64,000 nucleotides of DNA from Streptomyces sp. SA15 (GCF_002291145.1 NZ_NTGE01000169.1:33464-97463); one strand, 5' to 3'; shown: positions 32,584 to 40,500, numbered from the stretch's first letter. Notes: a model not told the origin generated them from the sequence alone. Made by a program: numbers and translations.

Positions 32584-33768
32584 TTGAGCAGGTTGCGCTG
32601 GCTGACCGCGGGGGAGTCCCACGGTCCCGCACTCGTGGCGACGCTGGAGGGCCTTCCCGCCGGCGTGCCGATCACCACGGAGATGGTGGCGGACCACCTG
32701 GCCCGGCGCCGGCTCGGCTATGGACGCGGTGCGCGCATGAAGTTCGAGCGCGACGAGGTCACCTTCCTCGGGGGCGTGCGGCACGGCCTGACCCTCGGCT
32801 CGCCGGTCGCGGTGATGGTGGGCAACACCGAGTGGCCGAAGTGGGAGCAGGTCATGGCGGCCGACCCGGTCGACCCCGAGATCCTGGCGGGCCTGGCCCG
32901 CAATGCCCCGCTGACCCGTCCGCGTCCCGGGCACGCCGACCTGGCGGGCATGCAGAAGTACGGCTTCGACGAGGCCCGCCCGATCCTGGAGCGCGCCTCA
33001 GCGCGGGAGACGGCGGCCCGGGTGGCGCTGGGCGCGGTGGCCCGGTCGTACCTGAAGGAGACGGCGGGCATCGAGATCGTCTCGCACGTGGTGGAGCTGG
33101 CGGGTGCGAAGGCGCCCTACGGTGTCTACCCGACCCCGGCGGATGTGGAGCGGCTGGACGCGGACCCGGTGCGCTGCCTGGACGCGGACGCGTCGAAGGC
33201 GATGGTCGCGGAGATCGACCAGGCGCACAAGGACGGTGACACCCTCGGCGGTGTGGTGGAGGTGCTGTCGTACGGCGTGCCGGTGGGCCTGGGCTCGCAT
33301 GTGCACTGGGACCGGCGGCTGGACGCCCGGCTGGCGGCCGCGCTGATGGGCATCCAGGCGATCAAGGGTGTCGAGGTCGGCGACGGCTTCGAGCTGGCGC
33401 GGGTGCCGGGCTCGAAGGCGCACGACGAGATCGTCAGCACGGATGAGGGCATCGGGCGGGCCACAGGCCGCTCCGGCGGCACCGAGGGCGGTCTGACCAC
33501 CGGTGAGCTGCTGCGGGTGCGGGCGGCGATGAAGCCGATCGCGACCGTGCCGCGGGCCTTGAAGACCGTGGACGTGGTCACCGGTGAGGCCACGCAGGCC
33601 CACCACCAGCGGTCGGACGTGTGCGCGGTGCCGGCGGCCGGGATCGTGGCGGAGGCGATGGTGGCGCTGGTGCTGGCGGACGCGGTGGCGGAGAAGTTCG
33701 GCGGCGACTCGGTGCCCGAGACCCGCCGTAATGTGCGGTCGTACCTCGAGAACCTGGCGATCCGGTGA
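32584..33768 (+). CDS. aroC: Chorismate synthase
   Basis: 394 residues. It converts EPSP to chorismate using reduced FMN. Signature regions are LTAGESHGPALVATLEG near the start, GRGARMKFERDEVTFLGGVRHG, RPRPGHADLAGMQKYG, ERASARETAARVALGAVAR, and the C-terminal DVCAVPAAGIVAEAMVALVLADAVAEKFGGDS. TTG 32584 is used; it follows GGAGGAGCACC, which fixes the start. First gene of aroC-aroK-aroB. The 175 bases before it hold no obvious gene and probably contain its promoter. Confidence 0.97.
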   Translation: MSRLRWLTAGESHGPALVATLEGLPAGVPITTEMVADHLARRRLGYGRGARMKFERDEVTFLGGVRHGLTLGSPVAVMVGNTEWPKWEQVMAADPVDPEILAGLARNAPLTRPRPGHADLAGMQKYGFDEARPILERASARETAARVALGAVARSYLKETAGIEIVSHVVELAGAKAPYGVYPTPADVERLDADPVRCLDADASKAMVAEIDQAHKDGDTLGGVVEVLSYGVPVGLGSHVHWDRRLDARLAAALMGIQAIKGVEVGDGFELARVPGSKAHDEIVSTDEGIGRATGRSGGTEGGLTTGELLRVRAAMKPIATVPRALKTVDVVTGEATQAHHQRSDVCAVPAAGIVAEAMVALVLADAVAEKFGGDSVPETRRNVRSYLENLAIR

Positions 33769-34283
33769 GTGCGGTGCCCGCGGTGGTGCTGGTGGGTCCG
33801 ATGGGGGTGGGCAAGTCCACCGTCGGGCGGCTGCTCGCCGAGCGGCTCGGGGTCGGCTACCGGGACACCGACGAGGACATCGTCGCCGAGCAGGGCCGCA
33901 GCATCGCGGAGATCTTCGTCGATGAGGGCGAGCCGGCCTTCAGGGCGATCGAGAAGCGGGCGGTGCACACGGCGCTGGCCGAGCACGATGGCGTCCTCGC
34001 GCTGGGCGGCGGCGCCATCCTGGATGCGGACACGCGTGCGCTGCTGGCCGGGCAGCGGGTCGTCTACCTGTCGATGGAGGTCGACGAGGCGGTCAAACGC
34101 ACCGGCCTGAACGTCGCCCGGCCGCTGCTTGCGGTCAACCCGCGCAAGCAGTGGCGCGAGCTGATGGAGGCCCGGCGGCACCTCTACGAGGAGGTCGCCA
34201 CGGCTGTCGTGGCCACCGATGGCCGTACACCCGAAGAAGTGACCCAAGTCGCCCTGGACGCACTGGAGTTGAAAGAAGCATGA
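33765..34283 (+). CDS. aroK: Shikimate kinase
   Basis: 172 residues. The P-loop is GPMGVGKSTVG, the shikimate-binding Asp is in YRDTDEDIVAEQG, further contacts are in FRAIEKRAV and LALGGGAI, and the lid/arginine region is RPLLAVNPRKQWRELMEARRHLY. It phosphorylates shikimate at the 3-hydroxyl. GTG 33765 overlaps the aroC stop, and its own stop overlaps aroB, so the three are coupled. Confidence 0.97.
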   Translation: MSAVPAVVLVGPMGVGKSTVGRLLAERLGVGYRDTDEDIVAEQGRSIAEIFVDEGEPAFRAIEKRAVHTALAEHDGVLALGGGAILDADTRALLAGQRVVYLSMEVDEAVKRTGLNVARPLLAVNPRKQWRELMEARRHLYEEVATAVVATDGRTPEEVTQVALDALELKEA

Positions 34284-35371
34284 GCGAGGCAGTGACGCGG
34301 ATCCAGGTCGGCGGAACCGCGGGCAGCGAGCCGTACGAGGTCCTGGTGGGCCGCCGGCTTCTGGGCGAGCTCGGTGGGCTGATCGGTGAGAAGGCCAAGC
34401 GGGTCGCCGTGATCCACCCCGAGGCGCTGGCGGAGACCGGCGACGCGCTCCGCGCCGACCTGGCCGAGCAGGGCTTCGAGGTCGTCGCCATCCAGGTGCC
34501 GAACGCGGAGGAGGCCAAGACCGCCGAGGTCGCCGCCTACTGCTGGAAGGCGCTCGGCCAGTCCGGGTTCACCCGCACCGACGTCATCGTCGGCGTCGGT
34601 GGCGGCGCGACCACCGACCTCGCCGGGTTCGTCGCCGCGACCTGGCTGCGCGGAGTGCGCTGGATCGCCGTCCCCACCACCGTGCTCGCCATGGTGGACG
34701 CGGCCGTCGGCGGCAAGACCGGCATCAACACCGCCGAGGGCAAGAACCTCGTCGGCGCCTTCCACCCGCCGGCCGGCGTGCTGTGCGACCTGGCCGCGCT
34801 GGACTCCCTCCCGGTCAACGACTACGTCTCCGGGCTCGCCGAGATCATCAAGGCCGGCTTCATCGCCGACCCCAGGATCCTGGAACTCATCGAGGCCGAC
34901 CCCGAGGCCGCCCGCACGCCGGCCGGCCCGCACACCGCCGAGCTCATCGAGCGCTCCATCAAGGTCAAGGCCGAGGTCGTCTCGTCCGACCTGAAGGAGT
35001 CGGGCCTCAGGGAGATCCTCAACTACGGCCACACCCTCGCCCACGCCATTGAGAAGAACGAGCGCTACAAGTGGCGCCACGGCGCGGCGGTCTCCGTGGG
35101 CATGCACTTCGCCGCCGAACTCGGCCGCCTGGCAGGCCGGTTGGACGACGCCACCGCCGACCGCCACCGTACGGTCCTGGAGTCGGTGGGCCTGCCGCTG
35201 CACTACCGCTACGACCAGTGGCCCAAGCTGCTGGAGACCATGAAGGTCGACAAGAAGTCCCGCGGCGACCTGCTGCGCTTCATCGTCCTGGACGGCCTGG
35301 CCAAGCCCACCGTCCTGGAGGGACCCGACCCGGCCGTGCTCCTCGCCGCGTACGGCGAAGTGGGCGAGTAA
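34280..35371 (+). CDS. aroB: 3-dehydroquinate synthase
   Basis: 363 residues, NAD- and metal-dependent. The nucleotide-binding DVIVGVGGGATTDLAGFVAATWLRG and TTVLAMVDAAVGGKTGIN regions, DLAALDSLPVNDYVSGLAEIIKAGFI, and the metal-binding histidines in LNYGHTLAHAIE and RHGAAVSVGMHFAAEL are present. ATG 34280 overlaps the aroK stop; the longer frame from 34151 is inside aroK and is rejected. Confidence 0.97.
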   Translation: MSEAVTRIQVGGTAGSEPYEVLVGRRLLGELGGLIGEKAKRVAVIHPEALAETGDALRADLAEQGFEVVAIQVPNAEEAKTAEVAAYCWKALGQSGFTRTDVIVGVGGGATTDLAGFVAATWLRGVRWIAVPTTVLAMVDAAVGGKTGINTAEGKNLVGAFHPPAGVLCDLAALDSLPVNDYVSGLAEIIKAGFIADPRILELIEADPEAARTPAGPHTAELIERSIKVKAEVVSSDLKESGLREILNYGHTLAHAIEKNERYKWRHGAAVSVGMHFAAELGRLAGRLDDATADRHRTVLESVGLPLHYRYDQWPKLLETMKVDKKSRGDLLRFIVLDGLAKPTVLEGPDPAVLLAAYGEVGE

Positions 35372-35386
35372 GGCCTCAGACGCACT

Positions 35387-35434
35387 TTGCGCCCGATTCG
35401 CCTTGCGCTTGATTCGCCCTGCGCTTGATTCGCC
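35387..35434. repeat. Three tandem 16-base units downstream of aroB
   Basis: TTGCGCYYGATTCGCC is repeated three times (35387-35402, 35403-35418, 35419-35434, the last with one change at its first base), ending in a partial fourth unit. It is non-coding and begins 16 bases after the aroB stop. No known function. Confidence 0.85.
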
Positions 35435-35581
35435 TTGTGCCACAGGGCACTTCGGACCGCCCCCGGCCGTTGCACCAAACGACGACCAGGGGCGGTACCG
35501 TTCGGTAGCAAGCGGGTCCGCCCCGCTGTCAGCGCCCCGGAGGCGAACCGAGCCCAAAAGAACGAGACGGAGTGGCACCGG

Positions 35582-36454
35582 ATGCAGCACGCAGTGGGTT
35601 CTCCGCTGCCGCCGCCCCATCAGCCGGGGCACGGACCGGCCACCGGCTGGTCGCCGGCCGCACACCACCCGGGTCCGCACCCCCCGGGCGCACACCAGGG
35701 TCCCGCTCCCGTGCCGCCCCCTCCGCCGTCGCCCGCCCCGGGCTTCACCGGAGCGCCCTCGGCCCCCATGCCGCCCACGCCGCAGCATGCCCCCATGCCG
35801 TCGGCGCCGGACACCACGGGCCATGTTCCGCTGCCGCCCGGCGGCCCCGTCGCCATGCCCAGCTCGCCGCCCGCCACGACCGCTCCCGACCCGGCGGCCA
35901 CCACCCTCGCGGTCCTGCTCATCGGCCCCGCGGGCGCCGGCAAGACCAGCGTCGCCAAGTACTGGGCGGATCATCGCCGGGTCCCCACCGCGCACATCAG
36001 CCTGGACGACGTACGTGAATGGGTCCGCTCGGGCTTCGCCGACCCGCAGTCCGGATGGAACGACCATTCCGAGGCGCAGTACCGCCTCGCCCGCCGCACC
36101 TGCGGCTTCGCCGCACGCAACTTCCTGGCCAACGGCATCTCGTGCATCCTCGACGACGCCGTCTTCCCCGACCGCCCCGTCGTCGGCCTCGGCGGCTGGA
36201 AGCGCCACGTCGGCCCCGGCCTCCTGCCGGTCGTCCTCCTGCCCGGCCTGGAGATCGTCCTGGAGCGCAACGCCGAACGTACGGGCAATCGCCGCCTCAC
36301 CGACGAGGAGGTCGCCCGCATCCACGGCCGCATGGCCGGCTGGTACGGCTCCGGCCTTCCGATCATCGACAACTCCCAGCTGGACGTACCGCAGACGGCC
36401 CAGGTCCTGGACGATGTACTGGCAAGGTCGATCGCAAGCCCGCCGAACTGGTAG
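35582..36454 (+). CDS. P-loop kinase-like ATPase with proline-rich N terminus
   Basis: 290 residues. The first about 125 are Pro/Gly/His/Ala-rich and likely disordered. The rest is a small P-loop domain: Walker A GPAGAGKTSVAKYW, then ISLDDVREWVRSGFADPQSGWND (an Asp-Asp at the position of the kinase switch), ISCILDDAVFPDR and LLPGLEIVLERNAERTGNR, where arginines may form a lid. The layout resembles zeta-toxin/polynucleotide-kinase-like small kinases, but I cannot name a substrate. ATG 35582 is the first plausible start; a longer frame from 35435 is low-complexity. It sits between aroB and a peptidase gene. Confidence 0.75.
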   Translation: MQHAVGSPLPPPHQPGHGPATGWSPAAHHPGPHPPGAHQGPAPVPPPPPSPAPGFTGAPSAPMPPTPQHAPMPSAPDTTGHVPLPPGGPVAMPSSPPATTAPDPAATTLAVLLIGPAGAGKTSVAKYWADHRRVPTAHISLDDVREWVRSGFADPQSGWNDHSEAQYRLARRTCGFAARNFLANGISCILDDAVFPDRPVVGLGGWKRHVGPGLLPVVLLPGLEIVLERNAERTGNRRLTDEEVARIHGRMAGWYGSGLPIIDNSQLDVPQTAQVLDDVLARSIASPPNW

Positions 36455-36480
36455 ACGCAGGCGGCTGAGCCAACCTGTAA

Positions 36481-36555
36481 CGGGCGCGGGGCTGTATCAA
36501 TGTGCGGCTCCGCCGCGTGGGCGCGACCAGCCCCCGCGGCCCGCAGTCGGCACAC
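36481..36555. repeat. Dispersed intergenic repeat, copy 1
   Basis: GCGGGGCTGTATCAATGTG followed by CGGCTCCGCCG and GGGCGCGACCAGCC. The core palindrome CGGCTCCGCCG and its flanks recur at 40466-40500 and 60571-60615. It lies between two plus-strand genes. No gene is seen. Confidence 0.6.
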
Positions 36556-36647
36556 AACCCAAGGCCCCACCCCCGTCCCCCGAACGGCGCCCGCCCACTC
36601 GGCCCTCCCAACCGGCGCCAACCCCGCGGAGCTCATACGCTCGGCTC

Positions 36648-37751
36648 ATGTCAGAGGTGTACGCAGCTCGCCGAACCCGCCTACGGGAACGCTGCAAAGC
36701 CAGCGGCAGCGCGGCCGCGCTCGTCTCCCGTCCCGCCAACGTCCGCTACCTCGCGGGCGCCGCCCCGCATGGCGCCGTCCTGCTGCTCGGCAGTACCGAG
36801 GACCTGCTGCTGTGCACCGGTCCGCCGGACGACCCCGCGGAGGGCCGACCCGACGAGGCACTGCGCGTGCAGAGCCTGCCCGGCCCCGGCGGTGACCCCG
36901 CCGTCGCCGCGGCCGACCTCGCGGCAGCGCAGGGCGGCGACTCCCTCGCGATCGAGGAGCACCACCTCACGGTCGCCCGGCACCGGGCCATCCGGTCCGT
37001 CGTGCCCCGACTGCGCCTGGCCGACCTGGGCGGCGCGGTCGAGCAGCTGAGGGTGGTGAAGGACGAGGAGGAGATCTCCTGCCTCAGGATCGGCGCCGAG
37101 ATCGCCGACCAGGCGCTGGGCGAACTGCTCGAATCCATCCTCGTCGGCCGCACCGAACGCCACCTCGCCCTCGAACTGGAGCGCCGCCTCGTCGACCACG
37201 GCGCCGACGGCCCCGCCTTCGCGACCTCCGTCGCCACCGGCCCGAACGCGGGCCGACGCGGGCACCGGCCCACCGACCGCCGGGTCGAGGAGGGCGATTT
37301 CCTCTCCGTCTGCCTCGGCGCGACCTACCGCGGCTACCGGTGCGAGATCGGCCGTACCTTCGTCATCGGTACGTCCCCCGCGGACTGGCAGATCGAGCTG
37401 TACGACCTCGTCTTCGCCGCTCAGCGCGCCGGCCGGGAGAGCCTGGCACCCGGCGCCGCCTACCGCGACGTGGACCGTGCCGCACGCCAGGTGCTGGACT
37501 CCGCGGGGTACGCGGAACGGCTTCCGGCCCTGACGGGGCACGGGGTGGGACTCGAAATCGACGAGGACCCGCAGTTGGCTCCCGCGGCCATGGGTAAACT
37601 GGACGCTTGCGTGCCGGTCACCGTCGAACCGGGGGTCCACCTCCCGGGCCGGGGCGGCGTCCGGATCGATGACACGCTCGTCGTCCGCCCCGAGGCGGAC
37701 GGCGGACCCGAGCTACTCACCATCACGACCAAGGAGCTGCTCGCGCTCTAG
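36648..37751 (+). CDS. Xaa-Pro aminopeptidase-like M24 peptidase
   Basis: 367 residues, creatinase/aminopeptidase fold. The N-terminal domain reads YAARRTRLRERCKASGSAAALVSRPANVRYLAG. The C-terminal pita-bread domain has the first metal region as GDFLSVCLGATYRGYRCEIGRTFV, where the canonical metal Asp-Asp pair appears partly replaced, followed by LTGHGVGLEIDEDP with the metal His, VTVEPGVHLPG with a metal Glu, and GVRIDDTLVV. Because of the unusual first metal site I call the activity probable rather than certain. ATG 36648 has no Shine-Dalgarno; TACGCT (36636-36641) six bases upstream suggests a leaderless transcript. efp follows after 58 bases. Confidence 0.82.
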   Translation: MSEVYAARRTRLRERCKASGSAAALVSRPANVRYLAGAAPHGAVLLLGSTEDLLLCTGPPDDPAEGRPDEALRVQSLPGPGGDPAVAAADLAAAQGGDSLAIEEHHLTVARHRAIRSVVPRLRLADLGGAVEQLRVVKDEEEISCLRIGAEIADQALGELLESILVGRTERHLALELERRLVDHGADGPAFATSVATGPNAGRRGHRPTDRRVEEGDFLSVCLGATYRGYRCEIGRTFVIGTSPADWQIELYDLVFAAQRAGRESLAPGAAYRDVDRAARQVLDSAGYAERLPALTGHGVGLEIDEDPQLAPAAMGKLDACVPVTVEPGVHLPGRGGVRIDDTLVVRPEADGGPELLTITTKELLAL

Positions 37752-37809
37752 CTTCGAGCTGTGCGCCTGCCCCGGGGTCGTCCACGTCAGTCCAGGAGAT
37801 TCCGCAACC

Positions 37810-38376
37810 GTGGCTTCCACGAACGACCTCAAGAACGGCATGGTGCTCAAGCTCGACGGCGGCCAGCTCTGGTCCGTTGTCGAGTTCCAGCACGTCAAGC
37901 CCGGCAAGGGCCCGGCATTCGTGCGCACCAAGCTCAAGAACGTGCTCTCCGGCAAGGTCGTCGACAAGACCTTCAACGCCGGCGTCAAGGTCGAAACGGC
38001 CACCGTCGACAAGCGCGACATGCAGTTCTCCTACATGGACGGCGAGTACTTCGTCTTCATGGACATGGAGACTTACGACCAGCTCATGGTCGACCGGAAG
38101 GCCGTCGGCGACGCCGCCAACTTCCTCGTCGAGGGCTTCACGGCCACGGTCGCGCAGCACGAGGGCGAGGTGCTCTTCGTCGAGCTGCCGGCCGCCGTCG
38201 AGCTGACCGTCCAGGAGACCGAGCCGGGCGTCCAGGGCGACCGCTCCACCGGCGGCACCAAGCCCGCCACCCTGGAGACCGGCCACCAGATCCAGGTCCC
38301 GCTCTTCATCACCACCGGCGAGAAGATCAAGGTCGACACCCGTACGAGCGACTACCTCGGCCGGGTGAACAGCTAA
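37810..38376 (+). CDS. efp: Elongation factor P
   Basis: 188 residues, three OB-like domains (KOW-like, central, C-terminal). EF-P rescues ribosomes stalled at polyproline. The loop that reaches the peptidyl-transferase centre reads HVKPGKGPAFVRTK with Lys33 at the tip, flanked by proline as in actinobacterial EF-Ps that act without a modified lysine in some species. The C-terminal GHQIQVPLFITTGEKIKVDTRTSDYLGRV is the EF-P signature. GTG 37810 follows CCAGGAGATTCCGCAACC. nusB starts two bases after the stop. Confidence 0.97.
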   Translation: MASTNDLKNGMVLKLDGGQLWSVVEFQHVKPGKGPAFVRTKLKNVLSGKVVDKTFNAGVKVETATVDKRDMQFSYMDGEYFVFMDMETYDQLMVDRKAVGDAANFLVEGFTATVAQHEGEVLFVELPAAVELTVQETEPGVQGDRSTGGTKPATLETGHQIQVPLFITTGEKIKVDTRTSDYLGRVNS

Positions 38377-38378
38377 CC

Positions 38379-38813
38379 GTGGCTGCCCGCAACACGGCCC
38401 GCAAGCGCGCCTTCCAGATCCTCTTCGAGGGCGACCAGCGCGGCGCCGACGTCCTGACAGTCCTTGCGGACTGGATCCGGCTCTCCCGGACCGACACCCG
38501 GCAGCCGCCGGTGAGCGAGTACACGATGCAGCTGGTCGAGGGCTACGCCGCGTACGCGAAGCGCATCGACGAGCTGCTCGCGCAGTACTCGGTCGGCTGG
38601 ACGCTCGACCGGATGCCGGTCGTCGACCGCAACATCCTGCGCCTCGGCGCCTACGAGCTGATCTGGGCGGACGAGACGCCGGACGCCGTCGTGCTCGACG
38701 AGATGGTGCAGCTGGCGAAGGAGTTCTCCACGGACGAGTCGCCCTCGTTCGTCAACGGTCTGCTCGGCCGGCTCAAAGACCTGAAGCCCTCACTGCGCCG
38801 GGACGAGGCGTAG
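38379..38813 (+). CDS. nusB: Transcription antitermination factor NusB
   Basis: 144 residues, all-helical. ARNTARKRAFQILFEGDQRG at the start and RNILRLGAYELIWADETPDAVVLDEMVQLAKEFSTDESPSFVNGLLGRL at the end are family blocks. NusB with NusE binds boxA RNA during rRNA transcription. GTG 38379 is nearly contiguous with efp. A strong hairpin follows, closing the efp-nusB unit. Confidence 0.95.
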   Translation: MAARNTARKRAFQILFEGDQRGADVLTVLADWIRLSRTDTRQPPVSEYTMQLVEGYAAYAKRIDELLAQYSVGWTLDRMPVVDRNILRLGAYELIWADETPDAVVLDEMVQLAKEFSTDESPSFVNGLLGRLKDLKPSLRRDEA

Positions 38814-38828
38814 AGAGGCGCAAGAGGC

Positions 38829-38908
38829 GAGAACGCCTAAGGGCCCGCAGCGAGACCGCCGCGGGCCCGAGAACGCCTAAGGGCCCGCAGCGAGACCGCC
38901 GCGGGCCC
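38829..38908. repeat. Two tandem 40-base copies after nusB
   Basis: A 40-base unit beginning GAGAACGCCTAAGGGCCCGC is present twice without change (38829-38868 and 38869-38908). The second copy forms the left arm and loop of the nusB terminator, so the duplication doubled the left arm of the hairpin. Confidence 0.9.
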
Positions 38909-38918
38909 TTAGGCGTTC
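38871..38918. terminator. Terminator of efp-nusB
   Basis: Perfect 18-base stem: GAACGCCTAAGGGCCCGC (38871-38888) with GCGGGCCCTTAGGCGTTC (38901-38918), loop 12 bases. The right arm can pair equally with the upstream duplicate arm at 38831-38848, giving two alternative hairpins. Confidence 0.9.
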
Positions 38919-38951
38919 CCGTACCTCCTGGGCCCCTGAAGGCCGCAGAAA

Positions 38952-38997
38952 GCCGCCGGGGTGGCCGGAACCGTGAAGTTCCGGCCACCCCGGCGGC
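38952..38997. terminator. Terminator of bldD (bidirectional)
   Basis: A perfect 20-base inverted repeat, GCCGCCGGGGTGGCCGGAAC (38952-38971) with its complement at 38978-38997, and a six-base loop. It lies 38 bases past the bldD stop, between convergent nusB and bldD, as a second independent terminator beside 38871-38918. Confidence 0.92.
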
Positions 38998-39035
38998 ACG
39001 TTTCTGCTGAGGTGAGGACGGGTGAGGAGAGGGGC

Positions 39036-39539
39036 TCAGCCCTCTTCGTGGGACGCCACCGCACGGCGCGCGTCCGCGTCCAGCACGCCCCAGCTGATCA
39101 GCTGCTCGGTGAGGACCGACGGCGACTGGTCGTAGATGACGGCGAGTGTGCGCAGGTCGTCCTGGCGGATCGAGAGCACCTTGCCGTTGTAGTCACCGCG
39201 CTGGGACTGGATCGTGGCCGCATACCGCTGGAGGGGACCCGCCTTCTCGGCCGGGACGTGGGCCAGCCGCTCCAGGTCCAGGACCAGCTTCGGCGGCGGC
39301 TCGGCGGCGCCGCCCGGCGTGGTGCCCGGCAGCAGCTCCTGCACCGGAACGCCGTAGAAATCCGCCAGCTCGGCGAGGCGCTGCACGGTCACGGCACGGT
39401 CACCGCGCTCGTACGAACCGACCACGACGGCCTTCCAGCGCCCCTGGGACTTTTCCTCGACACCGTGGAGGGAAAGGCCCTGCTGGGTGCGGATGGCCCG
39501 GAGCTTGGCCCCGAGCTGTTTGGCGTATTCGCTGGACAT
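39036..39539 (-). CDS. bldD: Developmental master repressor BldD
   Basis: 167 residues, the length of S. coelicolor BldD. The N-terminal XRE-type HTH spans about residues 5-70 (LGAKLRAIRTQQGLSLHGVEEKS and VGSYERGDRAVTVQRLAELADFYGV). The C-terminal domain has RGD (114-116), eight residues, then RQDD (125-128): the exact RGD-X8-RQDD signature that binds tetrameric c-di-GMP and drives dimerisation. BldD-c-di-GMP represses sporulation genes during vegetative growth. ATG 39539 gives MSSEYAKQL; longer in-frame starts have no support. Its promoter carries two BldD boxes, implying autoregulation. Confidence 0.98.
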   Translation of the reverse strand: MSSEYAKQLGAKLRAIRTQQGLSLHGVEEKSQGRWKAVVVGSYERGDRAVTVQRLAELADFYGVPVQELLPGTTPGGAAEPPPKLVLDLERLAHVPAEKAGPLQRYAATIQSQRGDYNGKVLSIRQDDLRTLAVIYDQSPSVLTEQLISWGVLDADARRAVASHEEG

Positions 39540-39596
39540 ATGGCTCCCCGGACACTGTGTCGACGCGACTGGCGTTGTTTCCATGCCGCGCGGCTG

Positions 39597-39626
39597 GTAA
39601 CTCACTGTGAGGTTACGCAGCGTTAC
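39597..39626. promoter_or_regulatory. Two abutting BldD boxes
   Basis: Box 1 (39612-39626), GTTACGCAGCGTTAC, matches the published BldD consensus nTnACnC(A/T)GnGTnAn at every defined position. Box 2 (39597-39611), GTAACTCACTGTGAG, matches all but one and abuts box 1 exactly, a 15-base period. Box 1 overlaps the -10 of the bldD promoter and box 2 lies just downstream of it, so BldD bound here should block its own transcription. Confidence 0.85.
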
Positions 39627-39639
39627 TCTGCCGCGTCAA
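39610..39639 (-). promoter_or_regulatory. bldD promoter
   Basis: On the minus strand TTGACG (39639-39634), 18 bases, then TAACCT (39615-39610): a near-consensus housekeeping promoter 70 bases upstream of the bldD start. Confidence 0.75.
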
Positions 39640-39743
39640 GCCGAATGGTCCGCACCGACTCCTCCGTGGTATCGGGCACCGATTGGGCCGAGGGGGTGAT
39701 CTGGAGCGTCGTGCGGGTCTGCTACCGTGGCTGGCGCAAATCC

Positions 39744-39785
39744 GACGTCCTTTAAGGTCCGTCCCGTGAGGCGGAGAAGGAGGTC
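39744..39785 (+). promoter_or_regulatory. PyrR-responsive leader of pyrR with sequestered ribosome-binding site
   Basis: GACGTCCTT (39744-39752) can pair, with one mismatch, with AAGGAGGTC (39777-39785), which contains the pyrR Shine-Dalgarno. Between them TCCG (39758-39761) pairs with CGGA (39772-39775) around a CCCGTGAGG core resembling the PyrR-binding loop. PyrR with UMP could stabilise the closed form and block translation, the mechanism proposed for mycobacterial pyrR. TACCGT (39723-39728) could be the -10. Confidence 0.65.
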
Positions 39786-39793
39786 CGTTTCGT

Positions 39794-40399
39794 ATGGACA
39801 AGCAGGACAAGCAGCAGGACAAGCGGCAGGACGCACGAGCGGCCGACGCGCGGCCCGTGCTCGAAGGCCCCGACATCGCACGGGTCCTGACCCGCATCGC
39901 CCACGAGATCGTCGAACGCGCCAAGGGCGCCGACGACGTGGTGCTCCTCGGCATCCCGACCCGCGGCGTCTTCCTCGCCCAGCGGCTCGCCGCCAAACTG
40001 GAGCAGATCACCGAACGCACGATTCCGGTCGGCTCGCTCGACATCACCATGTACCGCGACGACCTGCGCATGCAGCCGCCGCGTGCGCTGGCCCGCACGG
40101 ACATCCCCGGTGACGGCATCGACGGCCGCCTCGTCGTCCTCGTCGACGACGTCCTCTTCTCCGGCCGCACCATCCGTGCCGCCCTCGACGCCCTGAACGA
40201 CATCGGGCGTCCCCGCGCGGTCCAGCTCGCGGTCCTCGTCGACCGCGGCCACCGCGAACTGCCCATCCGCGCCGACTACGTCGGCAAGAACCTCCCCACG
40301 TCGCTGCGGGAGACGGTCAAGGTCCAGCTCGCCGAGGAGGACGGTCGCGACACCGTGCTGCTCGGCGCGAAGCAGACCGCGCCGGGCGCGCAGCACTAG
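39794..40399 (+). CDS. pyrR: Bifunctional pyr operon regulator PyrR / uracil phosphoribosyltransferase
   Basis: 201 residues. After a polar Asp/Lys/Gln-rich start of about 20 residues comes the PyrR core: RIAHEIVERAKGADDVVLLGIPTRGVFLAQRLA, the PRPP loop VVLVDDVLFSGRTIRAALDAL, and RAVQLAVLVDRGHRELPIRADYVGKNLPTS. It senses UMP/PRPP and binds pyr mRNA leaders. ATG 39794 follows AAGGAGGTCCGTTTCGT. First gene of the pyrimidine operon, divergent from bldD. Confidence 0.96.
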   Translation: MDKQDKQQDKRQDARAADARPVLEGPDIARVLTRIAHEIVERAKGADDVVLLGIPTRGVFLAQRLAAKLEQITERTIPVGSLDITMYRDDLRMQPPRALARTDIPGDGIDGRLVVLVDDVLFSGRTIRAALDALNDIGRPRAVQLAVLVDRGHRELPIRADYVGKNLPTSLRETVKVQLAEEDGRDTVLLGAKQTAPGAQH

Positions 40400-40465
40400 C
40401 ACGCGGGCGTACGTCACTGTCGTACGGCCTGCTCATGCGCCCCCGCCTGCCCGGCTGTGCCTTCT

Positions 40466-40500
40466 GGGGCTGTGACACAAGCGGCTGCCGCCGCGGGCCC
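40466..40500. repeat. Dispersed intergenic repeat, copy 2
   Basis: TGGGGCTGTGACACAAGCGG then CTGCCGCCGCGGGCCCC, in the pyrR-pyrB gap. It is related to the copies at 36481-36555 and 60571-60615, sharing GGGCTGT(G/A)..CA, CGGCT and CGCCGCG, but is shorter and more diverged. Confidence 0.45.

Noticed and set aside
35403..36647. N-terminal extension of the M24 peptidase to 782 residues
   Set aside because: The extension runs through the P-loop protein in another frame and has Arg/Pro-rich shadow composition; the family start is ATG 36648.
38829..38908. CRISPR-like direct repeat after nusB
   Set aside because: Only two abutting copies without a spacer; it is explained as a duplicated terminator arm.
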